DNA from: Pseudomonas sp. J452
GTDB taxonomy: Bacteria; Pseudomonadota; Gammaproteobacteria; Pseudomonadales; Pseudomonadaceae
Length of the DNA stretch: 64,000 nucleotides
Assembly: GCF_024666525.1 (NCBI RefSeq)
Contig: NZ_CP088294.1
Coordinates: 1,364,001 to 1,428,000, forward strand
Direction of reading: 5' to 3'
The notes beneath the pieces are model-generated. The model was not told where the DNA came from, searched no databases, and worked only from the letters and a program-made list of their open reading frames with translations. Below are positions 56,722 through 64,000 of the stretch, piece after piece (positions within the stretch are counted from its first letter, which is position 1; every line of letters begins with the position of its first letter). Position numbers and translations under genes: made by a program.

Positions 56722-58731
56722 TCAGCGCTTGAGCATGGCGCGCATATTGGCCAGAGCGTCGTTGCCGCGCGCGGCCTTGACCTCCACCGGCGCGTCTTCC
56801 TGGCCTTCCCAGACCAGGTCTTCCGGCGGCAGCTCGTCGAGGAAGCGGCTCGGCGAGCAGTCGATGATCTCGCCGTACTGCTTGCGCTTGGCGGCGAAGG
56901 TCAGCGTCAGGTTGCGCTTGGCGCGGGTGATGCCGACATAGGCCAGGCGCCGTTCTTCCTCGATGGTGTCGGATTCGATGCTGGAGCGGTGCGGGAGGAT
57001 CTCCTCCTCGAAGCCGATGATGTACACCGAGGGAAATTCCAGGCCCTTGGAGGCGTGCATGGTCATCATCTGCACGCCCTCGGCGCCGTCTTCCTCTTCC
57101 TGCTGGCGCTCCAACATGTCGCGCAACACCAGCTTGCCGATGGCGTCCTCGACAGTCATGTCGCCCTCTTCGTCCTTGTCGAGGGTGTTCTTCAGCGCCT
57201 CGACCAGGAACCAGACGTTGCCCATGCGCGCGTCCGCGACCTTGTCGCTGGAGGCGTTCTGCCGCAGCCAGCTCTCGTAGTCGATGTCCATCACCATGCT
57301 ACGGATGGCGCCGATCGGATCGGTGCCGGCACACAGCTCGCGGATCTTGTCCATGTAGCGTTTGAAGCGGCTCAGGCGCTCGGTGTAGCGATTGTCGAGG
57401 TGCTCGGCCAGGCCGATCTCGTCGCTGGCGGCGTACATGCTGATCTTGCGCTCGGTGGCGTAGTTGCCGAGCTTCTCCAGGGTGGTCGAGCCGATCTCGC
57501 GGCGCGGCACGTTGATCACCCGCAGGAAGGCGTTGTCGTCATCCGGGTTGACCAGCAGGCGGAAGTAACTCATCAAATCCTTCACTTCCTGGCGGGCGAA
57601 GAAGCTGGTGCCGCCGCTCAAGCGATAGGGAATCTGGTGGTGCTGCAGCTTCAGCTCCATCAGCTTGGCCTGGTAGTTGCCGCGATAGAGGATGGCGAAA
57701 TCGCTGTACGGCCGCTCGGTGCGCAGGTGCTCGGTGAGGATTTCCAGGGCCACGCGCTCGCATTCGGCGTCTTCGTTGCGCGTGCGGATCACACGGATCT
57801 CGTCGCCCATGCCCATCTCCGACCAAAGCTGCTTCTCGAAGGCGTGAGGGTTGTTGGCGATCAGGGTGTTGGCGCATTTGAGGATGCGGCTGGTGGAGCG
57901 GTAGTTCTGCTCCAGCATGACCACCTTCAGCGACGGGTAGTCCTCTTTCAGCAGCATCAGGTTTTCCGGGCGCGCGCCGCGCCAGGCGTAGATCGACTGG
58001 TCATCGTCGCCGACTACGGTGATCTGGTTGCGCATGCCCACCAGCAGCTTCACCAGCAGGTACTGGCTGGAGTTGGTGTCCTGGTATTCGTCAACCAGCA
58101 GGTAGCGGATGCGGTTCTGCCACTTCTCCAGGATGTCCTTGTGCTCCTGGAACAGCTTCACCGGCAGCAGGATCAGGTCGTTGAAGTCCACCGCGTTGTA
58201 CGCCTTGAGCGTGCGCTGGTAATGCAGGTAGACGATGGCGGCGGTCTGCTCCTTGGGCCCGCGGGAATTGGCCAGGGCCTCCTCGGGCAGGATCAGGTCG
58301 TTCTTCCAGCTGTCGATGTAGCTTTTGATCTCGTCGGCGCCATCATCGCCGGCGTATTCCTTCTGCATGATGTCGGTCAGCAGGGCCTTGATGTCGCCGT
58401 CGTCGAAGATCGAGAAACCCGGCTTGTAGCCCAGCGCCGCGTATTCCTTGCGGATGATGTTCATGCCCAGGTTGTGGAAAGTCGACACGGTCAGGCCGCG
58501 CGCCTCGGCGCCCTTGAGCAGCGTGCCGACCCGTTCCTTCATCTCGCGCGCGGCCTTGTTGGTGAAGGTCATGGCGACGATGTGGCGGGCCTGGATGCCG
58601 CATTTCTGCACCAGGTGGGCGATCTTGCGCGTGATCACGCTGGTCTTGCCGGAGCCTGCACCGGCGAGCACCAGAAGGGGACCGCCGACGTAGTTCACGG
58701 CTTCTTGCTGCCGGGGATTGAGTCGGGACAT
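56722..58731 (-). CDS. rep: ATP-dependent DNA helicase Rep
   Basis: 669 residues from the ATG at 58731 (MSRLNPRQQEAVNYVGGPLLV). SF1 helicase: Walker A LAGAGSGKTSVITRKI, VDEYQDTNSSQY (motif II), GDDDQSIYAWRGA (motif III), LEQNYRSTSRIL (IV), MTMHASKGLEF (V) and YVGITRAKRNLTLT (VI). It assists replication past protein blocks. It is distinguished from UvrD by the length and the RxxN-rich C-terminus; synteny supports rep. Confidence 0.94.
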   Translation of the reverse strand: MSRLNPRQQEAVNYVGGPLLVLAGAGSGKTSVITRKIAHLVQKCGIQARHIVAMTFTNKAAREMKERVGTLLKGAEARGLTVSTFHNLGMNIIRKEYAALGYKPGFSIFDDGDIKALLTDIMQKEYAGDDGADEIKSYIDSWKNDLILPEEALANSRGPKEQTAAIVYLHYQRTLKAYNAVDFNDLILLPVKLFQEHKDILEKWQNRIRYLLVDEYQDTNSSQYLLVKLLVGMRNQITVVGDDDQSIYAWRGARPENLMLLKEDYPSLKVVMLEQNYRSTSRILKCANTLIANNPHAFEKQLWSEMGMGDEIRVIRTRNEDAECERVALEILTEHLRTERPYSDFAILYRGNYQAKLMELKLQHHQIPYRLSGGTSFFARQEVKDLMSYFRLLVNPDDDNAFLRVINVPRREIGSTTLEKLGNYATERKISMYAASDEIGLAEHLDNRYTERLSRFKRYMDKIRELCAGTDPIGAIRSMVMDIDYESWLRQNASSDKVADARMGNVWFLVEALKNTLDKDEEGDMTVEDAIGKLVLRDMLERQQEEEDGAEGVQMMTMHASKGLEFPSVYIIGFEEEILPHRSSIESDTIEEERRLAYVGITRAKRNLTLTFAAKRKQYGEIIDCSPSRFLDELPPEDLVWEGQEDAPVEVKAARGNDALANMRAMLKR

Positions 58732-59028
58732 GGCGAAGGTATCAACGAGGGGAAAACCAGGCGCGCATTCTAGCAGGCCGGGCACGGCGCCGGGCCGCTG
58801 CCCGATGACCCGCCTGGCCGGGCTTCACTCTCAATAAAAAGCTTCAATAGTGTGCGCTAAGTCTCTATTTCTAAAGATCAAGTACGTTTGTTCCGATTGC
58901 TGGCGGTTGCCCCTGCTATGCCTTTGCCGCAGGATGCGCAGAAAGCTGCACAGTGATGCGCAAACACGAGACGCCGAGTCCGGCGCACGCAGACGAGGTA
59001 AGTCTGTCTTCTGACCTGGGGAGGTCGT

Positions 59029-60702
59029 TTGTCCGCGCTTGTCGAACCTTTGCGCCTGGTCCTGCTGGCTGAACAGCCGGAATGGGCCCCCCTGCTGCGC
59101 AGTCGACTGGAGGCGTTGGGCAGCGCTTACCCGCTGATTACTGCGCCGACCTGGGAGGCTGCCAGCAGCCTGTTCGACGACCCCGTTACGGGCCTGTTGC
59201 TGACCACCCCCGCCTGCCTGCCCGAACCCGGCCACTGCCCACTGCCCATCGTGCTGCTGCTCGACAGCGAGCCCGAGCAGGCGCCTGAGGATGTCTACGA
59301 CTGGCTGGTGCGCGACAACCTGAGTGTCGACATGCTGCGTCGTTGCCTGCGCTATGCGCGTGAACGCAGCCAGCTGCAGAACACCTTGCAGCGCCTGGCC
59401 GAGCAGGACCCGCTGACTGGCATCGCCAACCGCCTGGGCTTCCATACCCTGCTGGCGGCGCACCTGGCTGAGTTCCATGGTCGCGGCCTGGCCCTCGGCC
59501 ATCTCGATCTGGATAACTTCCGCCATGCCAACGACGCCCTCGGCCACCAGGCCGGCGACCGCCTGATCCTGCAGGTGGTGGCGCGGCTCAAGAGCCAGCT
59601 GGAGGCGGGTGACCGCGTGGCGCGTCTGGGCAGCGACGAATTCGCCCTGCTGATCGACACCCGGCGCGATCCGCAGCGCGCGGAAAAGATCGCCGAACGC
59701 ATCACCGAGGCCCTCGCCGAACCCTACTGGGTGGATGGCGAGAGTCTGCTGATCGGCTGCAGCCTGGGCATCGCCCATGCGCGTGCGGATGCCGGCGCCG
59801 ACCCGCTGATGTGGCACGCGCATATCGCCATGCAGCAGGCCAAGGCGGCCCAGGGCTGCACCTTTCACGTCTTCGACGAGCGCATCAACCGCGGTGCGCG
59901 CAGCCTGGCCGACCTGGAAAGCGAGCTGCGCCGCGCCTTGCGCCGCGACGAGCTGGAGCTGCATTACCAGCCGCGGCTGTGCCTGCAGAGCGGGCGCATC
60001 GTCGGTATCGAGGCGCTGGTGCGCTGGCGCCATGCCGAGCGCGGCCTGCTCGGCCCGGACGAGTTCGTGCCGCTGGCCGAGGAAAGCGGGCTGATCGTGC
60101 CGCTGGGTTACTGGGTGATCTCCCGTGCCCTGCGCGACATGCAGTGGCTGCGCGGGCGCGGGCTGCCGGCGTTGCACATGGCGGTCAACCTGTCGTTCCG
60201 CCAGTTTCAGGACAGCCAGTTGCTGGCCACCCTGCAGCGTTTGATCGAGGAGCGCGGGGTGGATGCCCAGTGGCTCGAATTCGAGCTGACCGAGACCGCC
60301 GTGATGCGTCGCAGCGACCAGGTGCAGCAGACCATGCAGGCCCTCGGCCGGCTCGGCGTACGCTTCTCGCTGGACGACTTCGGCACCGGCTTCTCTTCCT
60401 TCGTGCATCTGAACAACCTGCCGATCACCCTGCTGAAGATCGACAAGAGCTTCGTCGGTGGCATGGGCGAGCGCGCGGAGAACCGCCAGCTGGTGCGGGC
60501 GATGATCAACCTGGCGCACAACCTCCATCTGGAAGTGGTCGCCGAAGGCGTGGAAAACGCCGAACAGCTGGCCCTGCTGCGCCAGTTCGGCTGCGACCAG
60601 GTGCAGGGCTACCTGATCAGCAAGGCCCTGCCGCTGGCCGACCTGGCGCGCTTCCTGGTGTTCGGCGTGCGTCAGCCGCTGCTGTCTGGCCTGCCTTCGT
60701 AG
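59029..60702 (+). CDS. proE: GGDEF-EAL phosphodiesterase (ProE-like), TTG start
   Basis: 557 residues starting with TTG at 59029, after GGGGAGG. Residues 1-115 are receiver-like but lack a clear phospho-Asp. The GGDEF domain (about 125-285) has RLGSDEFAL in place of GGDEF, so cyclase activity is doubtful. The EAL domain (about 300-545) keeps EALVRW, ELTETAVM, DDFGTGFSS and KIDKSFV, which are needed for c-di-GMP hydrolysis. Synteny with rep and norM matches P. aeruginosa ProE. The stop TAG is in a REP half-element. Confidence 0.87.
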   Translation: MSALVEPLRLVLLAEQPEWAPLLRSRLEALGSAYPLITAPTWEAASSLFDDPVTGLLLTTPACLPEPGHCPLPIVLLLDSEPEQAPEDVYDWLVRDNLSVDMLRRCLRYARERSQLQNTLQRLAEQDPLTGIANRLGFHTLLAAHLAEFHGRGLALGHLDLDNFRHANDALGHQAGDRLILQVVARLKSQLEAGDRVARLGSDEFALLIDTRRDPQRAEKIAERITEALAEPYWVDGESLLIGCSLGIAHARADAGADPLMWHAHIAMQQAKAAQGCTFHVFDERINRGARSLADLESELRRALRRDELELHYQPRLCLQSGRIVGIEALVRWRHAERGLLGPDEFVPLAEESGLIVPLGYWVISRALRDMQWLRGRGLPALHMAVNLSFRQFQDSQLLATLQRLIEERGVDAQWLEFELTETAVMRRSDQVQQTMQALGRLGVRFSLDDFGTGFSSFVHLNNLPITLLKIDKSFVGGMGERAENRQLVRAMINLAHNLHLEVVAEGVENAEQLALLRQFGCDQVQGYLISKALPLADLARFLVFGVRQPLLSGLPS

Positions 60703-60723
60703 GAGCGAGCTCTGCTCGCGAAG
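60699..60723. repeat. REP half-element at the proE stop
   Basis: CGTAGGAGCGAGCTCTGCTC plus GCGAA, one arm of the 44302 type. The proE stop codon TAG at 60700-60702 is part of it. Confidence 0.8.
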
Positions 60724-60750
60724 CGGTTGCGCGCCTGTTTGTGGTCAATA

Positions 60751-60813
60751 CGTAGCCCGGATGCCATCCGGGAAAGCAGGCCACTCGGTCCCCCGGATTG
60801 CATCCGGGCTACG
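60751..60813. repeat. REP-like palindrome (GTAGCCCGGATGC family)
   Basis: CGTAGCCCGGATGCCATCCG at the left and CCGGATTGCATCCGGGCTAC plus G at the right, ~24 bases apart. Same family as 16747-16814. The right end provides the norM stop codon (CTA on the plus strand, 60809-60811). Confidence 0.88.
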
Positions 60814-62194
60814 ACAGGCAGGTCTCTGCGATGGCCGGTTTTGGCCGCAACAGGCGCGCAGTCTTCCACTCGAAACCCAGGGTCAGGCCGATCGCCGCGC
60901 AGGCCAGGCCGCCCGCCAGGCCCCACCACACCCCTTCGGCGCCCCAGCCCAGGGGGAAGGCCAGCGCCCAGGCCAGCGGTGCGCCGATCAGCCAGTAGCA
61001 GCCGAGTCCGACCCAGAAGGTGGTCTTGCCGTCCTTGAGGCCGCGGATGGCGCCCATGGCGATGGTCTGGATGCCGTCGAACAGCTCGAACCAGGCTGCC
61101 ACCGCTAGCAGACTCACGGCCAGGGCGATGATCTCGGCGAAGTCCGGGTTGTCGAGGTCGAGGAACATCCCCACCACCCACTGCGGCGCCAGCCAGAACA
61201 GCAGGGCGAAGCCGAGCATGCAACAGGCGCCCAGGGCGATACCCAAGCGTCCAGCGCGGCGGGCCTCAATCAGGCGGCCGGCGCCGAAGTGCTGGCCGAT
61301 ACGGAAGGTGGTGGCGTAGGAGATCCCCACCGGCACCATGAAGGCCACGTACACCGACATGATCGCCACCTGGTGTGCGGCCAGCGCCTGGCTGCCGATG
61401 GCGCCCATGCTCAGGGCGGCGAAGGCGAACAGGCCGGACTCCACCGCGTAGGTGCCGCCAATTGGCAGGCCCAGGCGCAGCAGCTCCTTGAACTCCGCCA
61501 GGCACGGCTTGAGCAGACCGCGGCGCAGCGGGTAGGCGGCGTAGGCCGCATGCCCGGTGAGGTGCCAGGCCAGCAGCAGCGCCATGGCGCTGCTGACCAG
61601 CGCGGTGACCAGGCCGATGCCGGCTAGACCCAGCGGCGGCAGGCCGAACCAGCCGTGGATCAGTACATAGTTGAGAACGAAGTTGGCCACGGCACCGCCG
61701 ATGCTGATGGCCATGACCGGGCCCGGCCGGCCGATGGCGGCAGTGAAGCCGCGCAGGGCCATGAAGCTGAGATAGCCGGGCAGGGCGAACACTAGGGTCG
61801 CGAGAAACTGCTGGGCGCCGGCGATGTTGTGTGGCTCCTGGCCGAACTGGGCCAGCAGCGGGCCGAGGTTCCACAGCAGCAGGCCGGCGCCCAGGGCCAG
61901 GCCCCAGGCCAGCCACAGGCCGGTCTGGGTCAGGCGGGTGACGCCGGGGTTGTCTTCGGCGCCATGGCGGATGGCGACCAGGTTGCCCACCGCTGCCAGC
62001 ACGCCGACGCAGAAGATCGAGACGAACGAGTAGCTGGCTGCGCCGAGGCCGCCGGCAGCCAGTTCGGCGGGGCCGAGCCAGCCCATCATCAGGGTGTCGG
62101 TGAACACCATCAGCACATGTGCCAGCTGTGCGGCGATCAGCGGGCCGGCCAGGCGGACGAGGGCGAAGAGTTCCAGGCGGGCGGCGGATGACAT
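60809..62194 (-). CDS. norM: MATE family efflux transporter (NorM-like)
   Basis: 461 residues, twelve hydrophobic helices. The start MSSAARLELFALVRLAGPLIAAQL and the paired MATE features (MVFTDTLMMGWLGPAELAAGGLG in the N half, GLPIGGTYAVESGLFAFAALSMGAIG in the C half) fit NorM. It would export cationic drugs with Na+ or H+. Divergent from the LysR gene. Confidence 0.92.
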   Translation of the reverse strand: MSSAARLELFALVRLAGPLIAAQLAHVLMVFTDTLMMGWLGPAELAAGGLGAASYSFVSIFCVGVLAAVGNLVAIRHGAEDNPGVTRLTQTGLWLAWGLALGAGLLLWNLGPLLAQFGQEPHNIAGAQQFLATLVFALPGYLSFMALRGFTAAIGRPGPVMAISIGGAVANFVLNYVLIHGWFGLPPLGLAGIGLVTALVSSAMALLLAWHLTGHAAYAAYPLRRGLLKPCLAEFKELLRLGLPIGGTYAVESGLFAFAALSMGAIGSQALAAHQVAIMSVYVAFMVPVGISYATTFRIGQHFGAGRLIEARRAGRLGIALGACCMLGFALLFWLAPQWVVGMFLDLDNPDFAEIIALAVSLLAVAAWFELFDGIQTIAMGAIRGLKDGKTTFWVGLGCYWLIGAPLAWALAFPLGWGAEGVWWGLAGGLACAAIGLTLGFEWKTARLLRPKPAIAETCLS

Positions 62195-62329
62195 GATTCT
62201 GACTCAGGTAGATGGCTTGCCGGACAAATCCTGTACGGCGGAGAATGTCGCCATTCTCCTGAGCCAAGCGAGTTGGCACAAAATGAAAAAGCAGATGCTA
62301 TGCATGATTAAAACTCATGGGTTTGCTCG

Positions 62330-63259
62330 ATGAGCCGGCGCTTGCCGCCGCTCTATGCCCTGCGCGCCTTCGAGGCGGCGGCGCGGCATGCCTCCTTCAC
62401 CCGCGCCGCCGAGGAGCTGGCGATCACCCAGAGCGCGGTGAGCCGGCATGTCCGCACCCTCGAGGAACACTTCGCTTGTCGCCTGTTCGAGCGCAAAGGT
62501 CGCAACTTGCAGCTCAGTGAAACCGGGCGCACCCTGCTGCCCGGCGTGCGCGATGGTTTCGACGCCCTGGAGCGGGCCTGCACCGCCCTGCGCGCGGATG
62601 ACGCGACCCTGCGCCTGAAGGCGCCCTCGACCCTGACCATGCGCTGGTTGCTGGCGCGGCTGTCGCGCTTTCGCCTGCTCAATGCCGATATCGAGGTGCA
62701 GCTGACCAGCGCCTGGATGGACGTGGACAAGGTCGACTTCCACCACGAGCCGTTCGACTGCGCCGTGCTGCTCAACAGCGGCGCGGCCTTCCCCGAGGAG
62801 TGGGAAGCGGTCGAGCTGTTCGCCGAGTGGCTGATCCCGGTGTGCGCGGTGGATGCACTGAGCGAGCAGCCCTGGGACCTGGCGCGGCTGCAGGCCAGCG
62901 AGTTGCTGCATCCGACCCCGGATCGCCGCGACTGGCGTCAGTGGCTGCAGGCCATGGGCCTGGCCGAGCAAGTGCCGCTCAAGGGCGGCCAGGTATTCGA
63001 CACCCTGGAACTGGGCATGGTCGCCGCCGCCCGTGGCTATGGCGTGTCGATCGGCGACCTGGTGATGATCGCCGAGGACGTCGCCCAGGGTCGCCTCGGC
63101 TTGCCCTGGCCTAGCGCGGTGCCCAGCGGCTGCAGCTACTACCTGGTGTGGCCGCGTGGTCGTCGGGGCGAAGAGCGCCTGCGCCGGCTGCGCGATTTCC
63201 TGGTGGCCGAAGTGGCGGCGATGCAGTTGCCGGATGTGGCGCGGGTCAGATCGGCTTAG
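62330..63259 (+). CDS. LysR-type regulator, GcvA group
   Basis: 309 residues. N-terminal HTH PPLYALRAFEAAARHASFTRAAEELAITQSAVSRHVRTLEEHF (about 5-47) is characteristic of the GcvA/TrpI branch. The substrate-binding part has STLTMRWLLARLSRF and RGYGVSIGDLVMI. It is divergent from norM, which it may regulate. It overlaps the convergent comM stop by 4 bases. Confidence 0.9.
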   Translation: MSRRLPPLYALRAFEAAARHASFTRAAEELAITQSAVSRHVRTLEEHFACRLFERKGRNLQLSETGRTLLPGVRDGFDALERACTALRADDATLRLKAPSTLTMRWLLARLSRFRLLNADIEVQLTSAWMDVDKVDFHHEPFDCAVLLNSGAAFPEEWEAVELFAEWLIPVCAVDALSEQPWDLARLQASELLHPTPDRRDWRQWLQAMGLAEQVPLKGGQVFDTLELGMVAAARGYGVSIGDLVMIAEDVAQGRLGLPWPSAVPSGCSYYLVWPRGRRGEERLRRLRDFLVAEVAAMQLPDVARVRSA

Positions 63260-64000
63260 CCGGCGGCCGGGCGGTACTGCAGGGCTTCGGCCAGGTGCGC
63301 ACGGCTGATCTGTTCGAGTTCCTGCAGGTCGGCCAGGGTGCGCGCCACCTTTAGCAGGCGGTGGGCGGCGCGTAGCGACAGGTTGAGGCGCTCGCAGGCA
63401 CTTTCCAGCCAACGCTGGTCGTCGGCCTGCAGCGGGCAGTGCTGGCGCAAACCCGGCAGGTCGAGAAAGGCATTGGCGCAGCCCTGCCGGCGCATCTGCC
63501 GCTGCCGCGCGTTGGCGACTTCGGCGGCGACGCTGGCGCTGTTCTGTCCACTCTCGGGGTCGGCGTGCAGCGCGGTGCTTTCCCGGGCCACGGTCAGATG
63601 CAGGTCGATACGGTCGAGCAGCGGCCCGGACAGTTTGCCGCGGTAGCGCTGAATCTGTTCCGTGCTGCAGCGACAGCGCCCGCTGGGGTCACCCAGATAG
63701 CCGCAAGGACAGGGATTCATCGCTGCCACCAGCTGGAATCGAGCGGGAAAACGTACCTTGTCGCGCGCTCGGGCAATCACGATCTGCCCGCTTTCCAGTG
63801 GCTCGCGTAGCACCTCCAAGACCTTGCGATCGAATTCCGGCAGTTCGTCCAGAAACAACACGCCCTGATGGGCCAGGGTGATCTCGCCGGGCTGCGGGCG
63901 ACTGCCGCCACCGACCAGCGCCGGCCCGGAGGCACTGTGATGCGGCTGGCGAAAGGGTCGTTGCGGCCAGCTGGTCAGCGGCGCCTGGCTGGCCACCGAG
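63256..64000 (-). CDS. comM: ComM/YifB Mg-chelatase-like ATPase, N-terminal part outside the window
   Basis: The last ~247 residues are present; the start lies beyond the edge. Family motifs: RPFRQPHHSASGPALVGGGSRPQPGEITLAHQGVLFLDELPEFDRKVLEVLREPLE (Walker B/sensor region), CPCGYLGDPSGRCRC (zinc-like Cys cluster) and SGPLLDRIDLHL. ComM is a branch-migration helicase used in natural transformation. Internal start codons near 63996 are not real starts. Confidence 0.93.
   Translation of the reverse strand, partial: SVASQAPLTSWPQRPFRQPHHSASGPALVGGGSRPQPGEITLAHQGVLFLDELPEFDRKVLEVLREPLESGQIVIARARDKVRFPARFQLVAAMNPCPCGYLGDPSGRCRCSTEQIQRYRGKLSGPLLDRIDLHLTVARESTALHADPESGQNSASVAAEVANARQRQMRRQGCANAFLDLPGLRQHCPLQADDQRWLESACERLNLSLRAAHRLLKVARTLADLQELEQISRAHLAEALQYRPAAG

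Noticed and set aside
56722..58731. Calling this helicase uvrD
   Set aside because: Length (669) and gene context between the WG protein and proE match rep; uvrD proteins are usually longer with a different C-terminus.

Overview
The window is a stretch of Pseudomonas chromosome with high G+C content and almost no tRNA- or phage-like cargo. Gene content and order follow a well-known genus backbone: phoR-phoB-ubiA-ubiC-rubA-hupA-recG-oxyR-spoT-rpoZ-gmk-yicC-rph-crc-pyrE-argB-algC-dut-coaBC-radC-rpmBG-kauB-lrp-dadA-dadX-pauR-cycB-rep-norM-comM. Crc, AlgC, PhoB, OxyR and PauR match, from memory, the P. aeruginosa and P. putida proteins. No database search was possible, so the species is left open.

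Layout. 1-7.7 kb: a cut alpha/beta hydrolase, a CNNM/CorC membrane protein, the phosphate two-component system phoBR with a candidate Pho box, ubiquinone genes ubiA and ubiC, rubredoxin and an HU protein. 7.7-17 kb: small unknown proteins, an HDOD protein, recG-oxyR (overlapping by an ATGA), the exbB-exbD-tonB energy-transduction operon and an SDR-like protein. 17-24.7 kb: stringent-response and nucleotide genes (ridA, spoT, rpoZ, gmk, yicC, rph). 24.7-29.4 kb: crc and pyrE, normally close divergent neighbours, are separated by about 3 kb. This holds a group II intron with an intact RT-maturase-HNH protein and a short block crowded with hairpins. 29.4-38.6 kb: argB, a long-form algC, dut, coaBC, radC, a peptide-binding protein and rpmB-rpmG. 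38.9-54 kb: a polyamine and D-alanine catabolic neighbourhood (kauB, MFS carrier, MocR regulator, FAD oxidase, lrp, dadA-ridA-dadX, pauR), interrupted by the ydbH-ynbE-ydbL envelope operon, then cytochrome c5. 54-64 kb: a large WG/Sel1-repeat protein, rep, a GGDEF-EAL protein (proE-like), a MATE pump, a LysR regulator and the C-terminal part of comM.

The strongest unusual signals are three. First, the intron lies in sense orientation and its 3' edge is 16 nt before the crc start codon, so any crc transcript from the native upstream promoter must be spliced or begin inside the intron. Second, a dispersed repeat family of about 130-230 bp has five copies here, sharing terminal inverted repeats and a conserved core, and each copy abuts the stop codon of a neighbouring gene. 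Third, there are several REP-like palindromes, some of which also supply stop codons. The rest is housekeeping sequence with intact reading frames.
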